The notes beneath the pieces are model-generated. The model worked only from the letters and a program-made list of their open reading frames with translations. It searched no databases and had not been told where the DNA came from. From Mariniflexile sp044335535 (GTDB lineage Bacteria; Bacteroidota; Bacteroidia; Flavobacteriales; Flavobacteriaceae), in assembly GCF_044335535.1 (NCBI RefSeq), contig NZ_JBIQVZ010000011.1:1-64000 (forward strand): a stretch of DNA of 64,000 nt, in the 5' to 3' direction. The translations under genes and the position numbers were made by a program. Positions 35,120 to 44,052 of this stretch are shown piece by piece (position 1 is the stretch's first letter; each line of letters begins with the position of its first letter).

Positions 35120-36838
35120 ATGACTTATTGCTTCACCAGCACCATTAGGTATACGAATATTTTCAACAATATCCTGTACATCCTGTGGAGGTTCTGGTGT
35201 AAATCTCATAATAACTATGGATACAATAAAATTAAGAATCATGGCTACAGTTCCAAAACCTTCAGGTGAAATTCCGAACCACCAATCGGCTTTTCCGCCA
35301 CCGCCAAACCAATCGAACTTAAATTTAACCATGTAAAACAGCATAGATAAAATACCGACTACCATACCAGCAATGGCGCCTTCTTTATTCATTTTTTTAT
35401 AAAAAATTCCTAAAATAATGGCTGGAAAAAAGGACGCTGCTGCCAAACCAAACGCTAAGGCAACCGTAGCTGCTACAAATCCTGGTGGATTAATTCCAAA
35501 ATATCCTGCTACACAAACAGCAACTACTGCCGAAAAACGTGCAGCAATTAATTCGCCTTTTTCTGAAATGTTTGGATTGATCATTTTCTTGATTAAATCG
35601 TGTGAAACCGAAGATGAAATAACCAATAACAAGCCTGCTGCTGTTGATAAGGCTGCTGCCAAAGCACCTGCTGCTACTAAAGCAATCACCCAATCGGGTA
35701 GATTGGCAATTTCGGGGTTTGCAAGCACCATAATATCATTATCTACAACCAATTCGTTTTTTGAAACATCAGCTAAATACTGAATGTGTCCGTCGTTGTT
35801 CTTGTCATCAAATACAATTAAACCAGTGGTTTCCCATTTTTTAAACCATTCGGGTACATTTGCATAGGGTTTGTTAGACACCGTTTCGATCATATTTGCT
35901 CTTGCAAAAACAGAAACAGCCGGTGCTGTTGTATATAAAATAGCAATTAATAATAACGCCAAGCCTGCCGATTTACGGGCATCTTTTACGCGTTTAACTG
36001 TAAAAAAGCGTACAATAACATGTGGCAAACCTGCTGTACCTACCATTAATGCTAAAGTTATGGCAAACACGTCTATCATAGATTTTGAACCCTCCGTATA
36101 TTCGGCAAAACCAAGCTCCGTGCTTAAACCATCTAATTTATCCAATAAATACATTCCTGAACCATCAGTCAATTTACCGCCAAATCCTAACTGTGGAATG
36201 GGGTTTCCTGTCATTTGAATAGATATAAAAATAGCGGGAATCATGAAAGCAAAAATAAGCACACAGTATTGTGCTACTTGTGTGTAGGTAATACCTTTCA
36301 TACCGCCAAGTACGGCATAAAATAATACGATAAGCATCCCTATAATAACGCCTGTATTAATATCGACTTCCAAAAAACGGGAAAATACCAAGCCTACGCC
36401 TCGCATTTGTCCTGCCACATAAGTAAAGGATACTAAAAGCGCACAAATGACACCTACAGTACGTGCTGTATTGGAGTAATACCTATCCCCTATAAAATCG
36501 GGTACAGTAAACTTTCCGAATTTTCGTAAATAAGGTGCTAATAATAAAGCTAGAAGTACGTAACCGCCTGTCCATCCCATTAAATATACTGCGCCATCAT
36601 ATCCTGCAAAAGAAATAATCCCTGCCATGGATATAAATGATGCTGCACTCATCCAATCGGCTGCAGTTGCCATTCCATTCGCTAATGGAGAAACACCACC
36701 ACCAGCTACATAAAATTCTTTGGTAGAGCCTGCTCTTGTCCAAATGGCTATTCCAATATAAAGTGTAAAAGTAATACCTACTATAATATACGTCCAATTT
36801 TGCACCCCTATAGACGCTTCTATAAATAAACTATTCAT
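35117..36838 (-). CDS. Sodium/solute symporter (acetate permease, ActP-like)
   Basis: A 573-residue inner-membrane transporter of the solute:sodium symporter family with about 13 membrane helices. The N-terminal block STKEFYVAGGGVSPLANGMATAADWMSAASF and GMKGITYTQVAQY are typical of the ActP/acetate group, and the gene sits between acs and DUF4212, the usual arrangement. It likely imports acetate or another short carboxylate with Na+ or H+. ATG 36838 (MNSLFIEASIG) overlaps the DUF4212 stop by 8 bp, so translation is coupled. An upstream in-frame start at 36859 is less likely. Confidence 0.93.
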   Translation of the reverse strand: MNSLFIEASIGVQNWTYIIVGITFTLYIGIAIWTRAGSTKEFYVAGGGVSPLANGMATAADWMSAASFISMAGIISFAGYDGAVYLMGWTGGYVLLALLLAPYLRKFGKFTVPDFIGDRYYSNTARTVGVICALLVSFTYVAGQMRGVGLVFSRFLEVDINTGVIIGMLIVLFYAVLGGMKGITYTQVAQYCVLIFAFMIPAIFISIQMTGNPIPQLGFGGKLTDGSGMYLLDKLDGLSTELGFAEYTEGSKSMIDVFAITLALMVGTAGLPHVIVRFFTVKRVKDARKSAGLALLLIAILYTTAPAVSVFARANMIETVSNKPYANVPEWFKKWETTGLIVFDDKNNDGHIQYLADVSKNELVVDNDIMVLANPEIANLPDWVIALVAAGALAAALSTAAGLLLVISSSVSHDLIKKMINPNISEKGELIAARFSAVVAVCVAGYFGINPPGFVAATVALAFGLAAASFFPAIILGIFYKKMNKEGAIAGMVVGILSMLFYMVKFKFDWFGGGGKADWWFGISPEGFGTVAMILNFIVSIVIMRFTPEPPQDVQDIVENIRIPNGAGEAISH

Positions 36839-37085
36839 CGTAACCATATTTTTTATCAAGTTTATTCATTAGGCGAACGTACACAAATATGAGAACAACA
36901 AACACATATATAGAGCCTTGTTGTGCAAACCAAAATCCTAATTTGAAGCCTCCCATTTTTATTTGATTTAAGGTATCTTTAAATAAGATGCCTGCACCAT
37001 ATGATACCAAAAACCAAATGGTTAAAAGTATGAACAGGTATTTAATGTTTTCTTTCCAATAGGCTTTTGCATTGTTTTTTGTCAT
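36831..37085 (-). CDS. DUF4212 small membrane subunit
   Basis: An 84-residue protein with two membrane helices (YLFILLTIWFLVSYGAGIL and IYVFVVLIFVYVRLMNKL), beginning MTKNNAKAYWKENIKYL. DUF4212 proteins are encoded just before symporters of the acetate type and are thought to be their small subunit. It is coupled to the symporter by an 8-bp overlap. A heptad-rich, AT-rich gap lies upstream and should contain the operon promoter. Confidence 0.92.
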   Translation of the reverse strand: MTKNNAKAYWKENIKYLFILLTIWFLVSYGAGILFKDTLNQIKMGGFKLGFWFAQQGSIYVFVVLIFVYVRLMNKLDKKYGYDE

Positions 37086-37637
37086 GTTTTGTTTTTATTT
37101 AGTTAGTTAATATTATTGAGTTTTAAGGTTAATTTATATAGTTAATTTATTTTACCAAGCTTCAATATTAAAAAGTATTTGTCAAATAAATAACTTTTTA
37201 TGTTTTATTCCATCCTGTGCTTTACTGCCTATTTTTTATGTCGATGAAAGCATCTATAAATATGTTGTACTTATTAATCAATAATGATGAATGATTAACG
37301 ATGAATGATTAAACGATTAAGCAATTAAACGATTCAACAAATAATCATCACTGTTAGTAAACACCATTTAGCTACCTTTTTACCTATAGGCAAAATGGGA
37401 AACAAAACAGCTAATATAATATTTACCTTTTAAATCTAATTAATTTTACCTTTTTTATCCTTAGTTGCTTATTAAGATTAATAAATAGCAACAGTTGCAT
37501 TATGTATTATATCAGATTTTCAAAAGATTACTTTATTTATTAAGAATATCTTAATATAATTACATAAATATATTATCTAAGCTTTACTGAATTATAATTT
37601 TTAGAAGTATATTTACCCTTAAAAACTAAATTTAGGA
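37086..37637. other. 550-bp AT-rich divergent promoter region
   Basis: Contains no supported ORF. A 7/14-bp repetitive stretch built on GATGAATGATTAA lies at about 37286-37313, followed by looser variants. The rest is very AT-rich and must hold promoters for the acetate operon (minus) and the acyltransferase (plus). No confident TTG/TAnnTTTG pair was found. Confidence 0.5.
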
Positions 37638-38726
37638 TTGCATACTAACCGCTTATATTTTATTGATGCCGTTCGAGCATTTGCTATTTTAATGATGCTC
37701 CAAGGGCATTTTATAGATACGCTATTAGATCCTCTTTACAGAAATCCTATTTATACAGCCTATAATGTTTGGTCCTACTTTAGGGGTATTACAGCTCCTG
37801 TGTTTTTTACCATTTCGGGATTGGTTTTTACTTATTTATTGCTGCGGGCAAACGCAAAAGGTGACGATAGAAAACGAATAAAAAAAGGAATATTTAGAGG
37901 ATTTTTACTGTTACTTATTGGCTATAGTTTACGTGTTAATTTGATAAGCTGGTTTACGGGGTATTTTAGTCCGTATTTTTTGGTTATAGATGTCCTGCAA
38001 TGTATTGGTTTGTCACTTATACTATTGGTTTTCCTGTATTCCATATTTAAAAACCATAGCTATATATTTTCCATAGTCCTTTTTGGCATTGGCTGTGCTT
38101 GCTTTTTATCGGAGCCGCTGTATAGAGATTTGGTTATCGATGACGTTCCTCTTTTTTTTGCAAATTACATGACTAAAGTTAATGGCTCGGTATTTACTAT
38201 TTTGCCATGGTTCGGTTATTCGGCATTTGGGGCGTTTTTATCTACCGTATTCTTTAGGCATGCGCATCGTAATCGGTTTAAACAATTTACCATTATAACA
38301 TTTTTTATAGTTGGTTTTTTATTGATTTTTTATTCTACAGATTTTCTATTCTATCTGCATAAAGTCACAGAATATGAATTGTTATATAGAAGTGCCAGTT
38401 TTAACTATTTATTTATTAGAATGGGTAATGTTTTGGTGCTTTTTGGCTTGTTTTATACGTTGGAACGTTATTTAAAACAATCTATAATTTCTAGAATAGG
38501 TGAAAAAACCTTATCTATGTATGTGATACATTTCATTATTCTTTACGGGAGTTTTACCGGCTATGGTTTAAAACGTTTCTTCAACCAATCTTTAAATCCT
38601 TGGGAAGCTATTTTTGGTGCTGCCCTATTTGTTATTGTAGTTTGTCTTATCTCGTTTTACTACGCACGCACCAATCACTTTGTTTATGATTTAGCCAGAA
38701 GGTTTATGAGTTTATTTAAAAGATAA
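37638..38726 (+). CDS. Heparan-alpha-glucosaminide N-acetyltransferase-like (DUF1624) membrane protein
   Basis: A 362-residue polytopic inner-membrane protein with about ten helices, related to DUF1624/HGSNAT and the acyltransferase-3 superfamily. The N-terminus RLYFIDAVRAFAILMMLQGHFIDTLL carries the conserved arginine, aspartate and the catalytic-type histidine of such transferases, followed by FRGITAPVFFTISGLVF. It may acetylate a cell-envelope sugar; the acceptor is unknown. The only reasonable start is TTG at 37638 (MHTNRLYF). The TfoX-N gene follows 4 bp after the stop. Confidence 0.85.
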   Translation: MHTNRLYFIDAVRAFAILMMLQGHFIDTLLDPLYRNPIYTAYNVWSYFRGITAPVFFTISGLVFTYLLLRANAKGDDRKRIKKGIFRGFLLLLIGYSLRVNLISWFTGYFSPYFLVIDVLQCIGLSLILLVFLYSIFKNHSYIFSIVLFGIGCACFLSEPLYRDLVIDDVPLFFANYMTKVNGSVFTILPWFGYSAFGAFLSTVFFRHAHRNRFKQFTIITFFIVGFLLIFYSTDFLFYLHKVTEYELLYRSASFNYLFIRMGNVLVLFGLFYTLERYLKQSIISRIGEKTLSMYVIHFIILYGSFTGYGLKRFFNQSLNPWEAIFGAALFVIVVCLISFYYARTNHFVYDLARRFMSLFKR

Positions 38727-38730
38727 TACG

Positions 38731-39102
38731 ATGGCTTACGATGCATTTTTAGCCGATAGAATTCGCCAGCAACTTAAAGAAAAACACATTCTTTTTGAAG
38801 AACTAAACATGATGGGTGGTTTGTGTTTTAAAGTGGATAATAAAATGCTTTGCGGTATTCATTTCGATAAAAAATTTGGCGATAATTTACTCATGGCACG
38901 CATTGGAGAAGCTGTTTATGAAGCCGAACTTGAAAAACCAAACTGCCTACCAATGGATTTTACAGGGCGGCCCATGAAAGGTTATATTTTTGTAACTCCC
39001 GAAGGTTTTGATGCTGATGATGATTTATCGTATTGGCTCGATGTATGCTTAGCTTTTAACCCATTGGCTAAGGCGAGCAAACCTAAAAAGAAAACAAAAT
39101 AA
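38731..39102 (+). CDS. TfoX/Sxy N-terminal domain protein
   Basis: A 123-residue protein with only the TfoX N-terminal domain: MAYDAFLADRIRQQL, then MMGGLCFKVDNKMLCGIHF and MKGYIFVTPEGFDADDDLSYWL. The full TfoX/Sxy regulates competence in gammaproteobacteria; stand-alone N domains in Bacteroidota have no proven role. A lysine-rich tail ends the protein. Four bases separate it from the acyltransferase gene, so it is cotranscribed. A MITE-like element begins 55 bp after the stop. Confidence 0.88.
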   Translation: MAYDAFLADRIRQQLKEKHILFEELNMMGGLCFKVDNKMLCGIHFDKKFGDNLLMARIGEAVYEAELEKPNCLPMDFTGRPMKGYIFVTPEGFDADDDLSYWLDVCLAFNPLAKASKPKKKTK

Positions 39103-39157
39103 ACTCCTTTTTTGGTTTATAAAACTTAACTTCGCTATTCTGTGGGTTACTTGCATA

Positions 39158-39315
39158 GAACTCATTTAAGCTTTTTCATTGAAGCGAAAATTAGTCATTT
39201 TAGCTCGGTTGAAGGCTTTTTTGAGTTGCATAGCAAGGCTACGGAAGGAAGAAAAGACTAAAAGCGAGTGCAAAAGGACAATTTTTAGCCAATTGAGAAA
39301 AGTTTAAACGAGTTC
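39158..39315. mobile_element. 158-bp terminal-inverted-repeat element (copy B)
   Basis: Ends GAACTCATTTAAGCTTTTT and AAAAGTTTAAACGAGTTC (reverse complements with mismatches). Flanking triplets are ATA (left) and GTA (right), an imperfect 3-bp duplication. The interior shares GGTTGAAGGCTTTTTTGAGT and GGCTACGGAAGGAA with copies A and C, in the same orientation as C. No ORF. Confidence 0.82.
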
Positions 39316-39360
39316 GTAACACACTTTTGCATACTCACTATTGAATACTACAAAAATACC

Positions 39361-40122
39361 ATGGACACAAATATAAATTTAGCAGTACTTATTGATGGCG
39401 ATAATATCCCATCGGCACACGTAAAAGAAATGATGGAAGAAATCGCCAAATATGGCAATCCAACCATTAAACGTATTTATGGAGACTGGACCAAGCCCAA
39501 CCTATCAAAATGGAAAAACCTTTTACTTGAAAACGCCATAACACCTATACAGCAATACGGTTACACCACCGGAAAAAATGCCACCGATTCTGCCATGATT
39601 ATTGATGCCATGGATGTACTGTATTCGGGGAAAGTAAATGGTTTTTGTCTGGTGTCGAGTGATAGTGATTTTACACGATTGGCTGTCAGATTACGGGAAG
39701 CCGGTATGCAAGTCATTGGTATTGGCGAAAAGAAAACCCCAAATCCGTTTATTGTGGCTTGCGATAAATTTATTTATGTTGAAATATTAAAGAATAAAGC
39801 CGACAGACAAGATAAAGATATTGATGCCGTTAAAGACAGCGTTGATAAAATAACCCAAAAAGATATTGAATTGATTAAAACCACTATTTTGGATGTGTCG
39901 GATGATGATGGTTGGGCTTTTCTTGGCGATGTTGGTAGTCTACTACAAAAAAAGCAGCCCAATTTCGATTCCAGAAATTTTGGTTTTGAAAAGCTGACAC
40001 CTTTAATAAAATCGATTGATATTTTTGAGTTGGAGCAACGTGAAAACCCTAAAAGTCGCCATAAACTCATTTTTGTGCGTATTAAATCGAAGCAAGTTGG
40101 TGTTAAAAAGAAACGACGCTAA
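39361..40122 (+). CDS. NYN-domain ribonuclease-like protein with LOTUS/OST-HTH domain
   Basis: A 253-residue cytosolic protein of the LabA/DUF88 group. The PIN-like NYN domain opens AVLIDGDNIPSAHV (near residue 9) and carries further acids in GKNATDSAMIIDAMD (near 78) and VSSDSDFTRLAVRLRE (near 100), consistent with a metal-dependent RNase centre. The C-terminal 80 residues (IELIKTTILDVSDDDGWAFL) form an OST-HTH/LOTUS RNA-binding domain. An RNA-turnover role is likely; the target is unknown. It starts 45 bp after the element copy B. Confidence 0.88.
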   Translation: MDTNINLAVLIDGDNIPSAHVKEMMEEIAKYGNPTIKRIYGDWTKPNLSKWKNLLLENAITPIQQYGYTTGKNATDSAMIIDAMDVLYSGKVNGFCLVSSDSDFTRLAVRLREAGMQVIGIGEKKTPNPFIVACDKFIYVEILKNKADRQDKDIDAVKDSVDKITQKDIELIKTTILDVSDDDGWAFLGDVGSLLQKKQPNFDSRNFGFEKLTPLIKSIDIFELEQRENPKSRHKLIFVRIKSKQVGVKKKRR

Positions 40123-40157
40123 AGGTTTAGTGATTCTCAAAATACCTGGTTACAAAA

Positions 40158-40682
40158 ATGACTTTTAGTGCTGTTAAAATAGAAAAAGTCCACGTTTCGG
40201 AATTAAACCATCTATTTAATATTAGTAGACAAACATTCTATGATACATTTAATGCACAAAACACTGCGTCGGATATTAAAAAATTTCTTAACGACAGTTT
40301 TAGCGATGCACAATTAACCAAAGAGTTTAATACGCCAAATTCTCAATTCTACTTTGCCAAAATAAACAACGACATTGTAGGGTATTTAAAATTAAATTTT
40401 GGTGAAGCTCAAACAGAACTACAAGATAACCAAAGCCTTGAAATAGAACGCATATATGTACTACATGCTTTTCAAGGAAAGAAAATTGGACAAGCTTTTT
40501 TTGAAGAAACTTTAAAAATAGCCAAAGAAAAAAACTTAAAATATGTGTGGTTGGGCGTTTGGGAAAAGAACTTTAAAGCTATTCAGTTTTATACTAAAAA
40601 TGGGTTCATTATTTTTGATAAGCACGTTTTTGTATTGGGAAGTGATATACAAACCGATATTATGATGAAACTTTTGTTATAA
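40158..40682 (+). CDS. GNAT family N-acetyltransferase
   Basis: A 174-residue acetyl-CoA-dependent acetyltransferase of unknown acceptor. The GNAT motif A is LEIERIYVLHAFQGKKIGQAF (near residue 93-113), where Q-G-K-K-I-G binds the pyrophosphate of CoA. Motif B is LGVWEKNFKAIQFYTKNGF (near 135-153). No signal peptide. It starts 35 bp after the NYN gene on the same strand and is probably cotranscribed. The closest general resemblance is to spermidine- or antibiotic-type GNATs, but this cannot be resolved. Confidence 0.9.
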   Translation: MTFSAVKIEKVHVSELNHLFNISRQTFYDTFNAQNTASDIKKFLNDSFSDAQLTKEFNTPNSQFYFAKINNDIVGYLKLNFGEAQTELQDNQSLEIERIYVLHAFQGKKIGQAFFEETLKIAKEKNLKYVWLGVWEKNFKAIQFYTKNGFIIFDKHVFVLGSDIQTDIMMKLLL

Positions 40683-41061
40683 TTTAAAAGGACTCAATTT
40701 TGATTCTATAATTTTGCTTTTTACAAAAATTCAGATTATTATTTATAAATAATAAAGTGTGGTTCTGAAATATATTTAGAATGTTTTTTTGTTGAAAACT
40801 TCTATATGTAAATATAACATATTGGTTTTGTAGTATTAAAAAATTAACTTCGCTTATCGTTTGATATAGATCATTAGAATGACTTCATTGCTTGTGCCAT
40901 TGTAACCAAAAAGGCAGATATTTTCGCCAATCAAGGTTTTTGTGAAATGATGCATGGAAGTAGAACGGATTGGACCATGTTACTTGATTGTATTTTTTTA
41001 TTAATTAAAAGCGGTGGTTACTGGTCGGTTGATAATGAACTGAATAATCCAAAAAAATTAA
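40683..41061. other. Gap with a possible gene remnant
   Basis: A plus frame from 40878 reads IVTKKADIFANQGFCEMMHG, then RTDWTMLLDC and VDNELNNP, and runs on into the TauE gene in another frame. It has no clear start and I do not recognise it. It may be a decayed gene end or chance coding. The rest is AT-rich. Confidence 0.35.
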
Positions 41062-41835
41062 ATGGAAATAGTAGTTATACCATTAGTAGCATTTTTCGTT
41101 GCCATTCTTACATTCTTTTCGGGTTTCGGACTTGGAACAATCCTGACACCTGTTTTTATGATTTTCTTTCCTGTTGAATTAGCAATCGCCCTAACAGGAG
41201 TCGTTCATTTCTTCAATAATATTTTCAAACTATTTTTGGTGGGGCGTAATGCAAACAAAGACGTGTTGTTGCGTTTTGGCATTCCTGCCGTAGTTGCCGC
41301 TATTGCTGGTTCTTGGGTTTTATTAAATATAACCGACCTGCAACCATTGTTCGCCTATGATGCATATGGAAAGCACTTTGAAGTTTACCCTGTAAAATTT
41401 ATCATTTCCATTTTGCTTATTATATTCGCAAGCATAGATCTTATTCCATACTTCAATAATTTACAATTCGGTAAGGACAAATTACCCATTGGTGGCGCGT
41501 TAAGTGGTTTTTTTGGTGGACTTTCAGGTAATCAAGGCGCTTTACGAAGTGCGTTTTTAATAAAAGCAGGCCTTTCAAAAGAAGCATTTATAGGAACGGC
41601 GGTTGTGGTTTCAACTTTTGTGGACTTTACCCGATTGAGCGTTTATGCAACAAGGTTTACAAAAACAGGACTGACCGACAACTTGACTTTGGTAATTTGT
41701 GCAACACTAGCGGGAATTGCTGGATCATTTTTAGGTAATAAACTTTTGAAAAAAGTCACATTACACTTTTTACAAGTGACGGTTGCAATCATGCTGATAA
41801 TGATTTCACTTGCTTTAGGTGCAGGACTCATATGA
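41062..41835 (+). CDS. TauE/SafE (TSUP) family permease
   Basis: A 257-residue inner-membrane transporter with about eight helices, family TSUP, which moves sulfite, sulfonates or other small anions. The opening GFGLGTILTPVFMIFF and the GALSGFFGGLSGNQGALRSAF motif near residue 148 are the two family repeats. The start ATG 41062 (MEIVVIPLVAF) is well placed. The substrate cannot be deduced from neighbours. The GNAT gene lies 380 bp upstream, so it has its own promoter. Confidence 0.9.
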   Translation: MEIVVIPLVAFFVAILTFFSGFGLGTILTPVFMIFFPVELAIALTGVVHFFNNIFKLFLVGRNANKDVLLRFGIPAVVAAIAGSWVLLNITDLQPLFAYDAYGKHFEVYPVKFIISILLIIFASIDLIPYFNNLQFGKDKLPIGGALSGFFGGLSGNQGALRSAFLIKAGLSKEAFIGTAVVVSTFVDFTRLSVYATRFTKTGLTDNLTLVICATLAGIAGSFLGNKLLKKVTLHFLQVTVAIMLIMISLALGAGLI

Positions 41836-42085
41836 TAGGAATACAACAAATAGAAAAAAAGAAAGGCAGTAGCCAATACATGAATCTGGAACAGATCCAA
41901 AAGGACAAACACTCAAAATATTAGCCAAGTCTTTGGATGTACCTGAAAATAAATTGGCTTCTTCCCTAAAAACCTTCATTATACCTGGAGATTATAGATC
42001 AAAGATTATATGCTTAGGTCGAACTCACCTTAACTTATAATCCAGAATATTATTTGATAAAACATCAAGTAATGGCTAAAGAAGC
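41836..42085 (+). pseudogene. Possible remnant of an XRE-type regulator
   Basis: Around 41880-41955 one plus frame reads ESGTDPKGQTLKILAKSLDV and continues PENKLASSL. This resembles the end of an XRE helix-turn-helix domain, where a TLKxLAxxLxV pattern is common. No start or N-terminal half is visible. It is short and could be chance. Confidence 0.3.
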
Positions 42086-42119
42086 ACAAAAAAAAGACCC
42101 CACTTCGTAAGGTCTTTTC
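42086..42119 (-). terminator. Terminator of purC
   Basis: AAAAGACC and GGTCTTTT pair around an 11-nt loop, and on the minus strand the hairpin ends in a T-run (complement of AAAAAAAAA at 42088). It follows the purC stop at 42141. Confidence 0.8.
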
Positions 42120-42140
42120 AATAGTTTAGCTTCTTAAATG

Positions 42141-43085
42141 TTATTTCAAATACGCCAAAACATTATTCTCAATACGTTTTTGTATATTGCTTACATCACC
42201 TTTTACAAAGGTTTCACCTGTAATGTTTTCGTAAAGTTCGATATAGCGTTCGCTAACGGTTTCAATATACGCATCGCTCATAACAGGTACGGTTTGCCCT
42301 TTTAAACCTTGAAAGTTATTGGCTATAAGCCATTGGCGTACAAACTCTTTACTTAATTGTTTTTGGGGTTCGTTATTGGCTTGTCTTTCTTCATAGCCAT
42401 CAGCATAAAAATAACGTGAGGAGTCTGGGGTATGTATTTCATCAATCAATACTATTTTACCATCTTTGGTTTTACCGAATTCGTATTTGGTATCTACCAA
42501 AATCAAGCCTCGGCTTGCCGCTATTTCTGTCCCTCTTTGAAATAATTTACGGGTATAATCTTCTAAAACCGCATAATCTGCCTCACTTACAATACCACGC
42601 TTTAAAATATCTTCTCTTGAAATATCTTCATCATGATCGCCCATTTCTGCTTTGGTTGCAGGTGTTATAATAGGTTCTGGAAACTTATCGTTTTCTTTCA
42701 TCCCTTCTGGCATGGCTACACCACAAAGCATGCGTTTTCCTGCTTTATACTCACGTGCTGCATGCCCACTCATATACCCACGAATTACCATTTCAACTTT
42801 AAAAGGCTCACACAAATGTCCTACTGCAACATTGGGGTCTGGTGTTGCTGTTAACCAATTTGGAACTAAATCCTCTGTCGCCGCCATCATTTTGGTGGCT
42901 ATTTGGTTTAATATTTGTCCTTTATACGGAATCCCTTTTGGCATCACCACATCGAATGCCGATAATCTGTCGGTTGCAATCATTACCAATTGCTCGTTGT
43001 TGATGTTATAAACTTCTCTAACTTTTCCGTGGTAAACAGATTTTTGTCCTGGAAAATTGAAATTGGTACTTGTGATTGTATTCAT
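42141..43085 (-). CDS. purC: Phosphoribosylaminoimidazole-succinocarboxamide synthase
   Basis: Joins CAIR and aspartate with ATP to form SAICAR in purine synthesis. The 314-residue protein is the longer SAICAR synthetase form found in eukaryotes and Bacteroidota. Visible family segments are KSVYHGKVREVYNI near residue 14, ATDRLSAFDVVMPKGIPYKG near 37, VVIRGYMSGHAAREY-like sequence near 110 and LIDEIHTPDSSRYF near 220. The start ATG 43085 is clear. It is a single-gene unit with terminators on both sides. Confidence 0.96.
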   Translation of the reverse strand: MNTITSTNFNFPGQKSVYHGKVREVYNINNEQLVMIATDRLSAFDVVMPKGIPYKGQILNQIATKMMAATEDLVPNWLTATPDPNVAVGHLCEPFKVEMVIRGYMSGHAAREYKAGKRMLCGVAMPEGMKENDKFPEPIITPATKAEMGDHDEDISREDILKRGIVSEADYAVLEDYTRKLFQRGTEIAASRGLILVDTKYEFGKTKDGKIVLIDEIHTPDSSRYFYADGYEERQANNEPQKQLSKEFVRQWLIANNFQGLKGQTVPVMSDAYIETVSERYIELYENITGETFVKGDVSNIQKRIENNVLAYLK

Positions 43086-43152
43086 TAACAGTCGTGTGTT
43101 GTTTGTTTTGCAAATGTAATTTGTTTAATGATGCCAAACAATAAGTAAATAA

Positions 43153-43183
43153 AAAAAGGAGACATATACATGCTCCTTTTTCT
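43153..43183 (-). terminator. Terminator of the beta-barrel protein gene
   Basis: AAAAAGGAG, an 11-nt loop and CTCCTTTTT; T-rich on both strands. It lies 20 bp beyond the stop of the minus-strand gene ending at 43204. Confidence 0.8.
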
Positions 43184-43203
43184 GTATTCTTTATTATATA
43201 AAA

Positions 43204-43722
43204 TTATTTAAATCGGATATTATAAGTAACACCTACACCAACGTTTTGTAAATCGACATCATTTTCCGCAAATGTGTTTTGATAAAAAGCATATATATTC
43301 CAATCATGATTATGATAACCAATTTGAGGGTTTACATATAAGCCCCCCTCATTATTATCAATATTGGTTAAAAAACCATATCCTACATCCATTCCCAAAA
43401 ACAGGCCATTAGGTGTAAAATAATAACGGGCAAACCCAGCTACAGGAACGACTCCAAAATCTTCAACACCTTCTTTTCCAAAATAATGGCTATAGCCAGA
43501 TGCGACACCAATGGCAAAATTAGGATTGAATAAATATTGTCCTCTAATATCTAAACCTAAATTAAATGACGATACATCGCCTGCATCGCCTACTGGAACG
43601 CCAGCAGTTAAGCCTGCTTTAAACCAAGAATTATTTGGTGTGATATCTATTTCAGTTTCTTGTGCAAAAATTGAAGTTGATCCTATTAATCCGATTCCGA
43701 TAATTAAAAATAATTTTTTCAT
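43204..43722 (-). CDS. Outer-membrane beta-barrel protein
   Basis: A 172-residue small porin-like protein. The signal peptide is MKKLFLIIGIGLIGSTSIFAQ, with cleavage after the Ala-Gln region. Alternating hydrophobic strands follow (WFKAGLTAGVPVGDAG, FAIGVASGYSHYFG, GLFLGMDVGYGF, VGVGVTYNIRFK), with the last strand ending in an aromatic-free RFK. It fits the OmpW/OmpA-like beta-barrel group; the ligand is unknown. A frame extending upstream to 43830 lacks signal-peptide logic, so ATG 43722 is chosen. Confidence 0.88.
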   Translation of the reverse strand: MKKLFLIIGIGLIGSTSIFAQETEIDITPNNSWFKAGLTAGVPVGDAGDVSSFNLGLDIRGQYLFNPNFAIGVASGYSHYFGKEGVEDFGVVPVAGFARYYFTPNGLFLGMDVGYGFLTNIDNNEGGLYVNPQIGYHNHDWNIYAFYQNTFAENDVDLQNVGVGVTYNIRFK

Positions 43723-43971
43723 AATGTTCTTTTTAAATGTTTGTACCGCAAATCTCGACAACATAAGCAAAAAACTAGTTACAAGATTTCTATAGAATAT
43801 TATAGAATTAAAAGATAAGCCAGCAACCATAACACCTAACTAATTGATTATAGGCTATGAAGATGTCCTAATAGAAAGAGGCTAAAAAATCCTTTAAATT
43901 TAATTTGTCAGGTTGGTTATTGAAACCGATAAGGTTTACTATAGGCTTTCAACAAATAATACCCACTGGTC

Positions 43972-44006
43972 ATTAGGCACTAGGTATTAGGCATTAGGCA
44001 TTAGGC
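43972..44006. repeat. Heptanucleotide tandem array
   Basis: Five units of 7 bp: ATTAGGC, ACTAGGT, then ATTAGGC three times. It lies between the beta-barrel gene and phoH, 47 bp from the phoH stop. Confidence 0.88.
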
Positions 44007-44052
44007 AAATCAACAAATCCACGAATAAACAAATAAACAATAGTACATTTAA

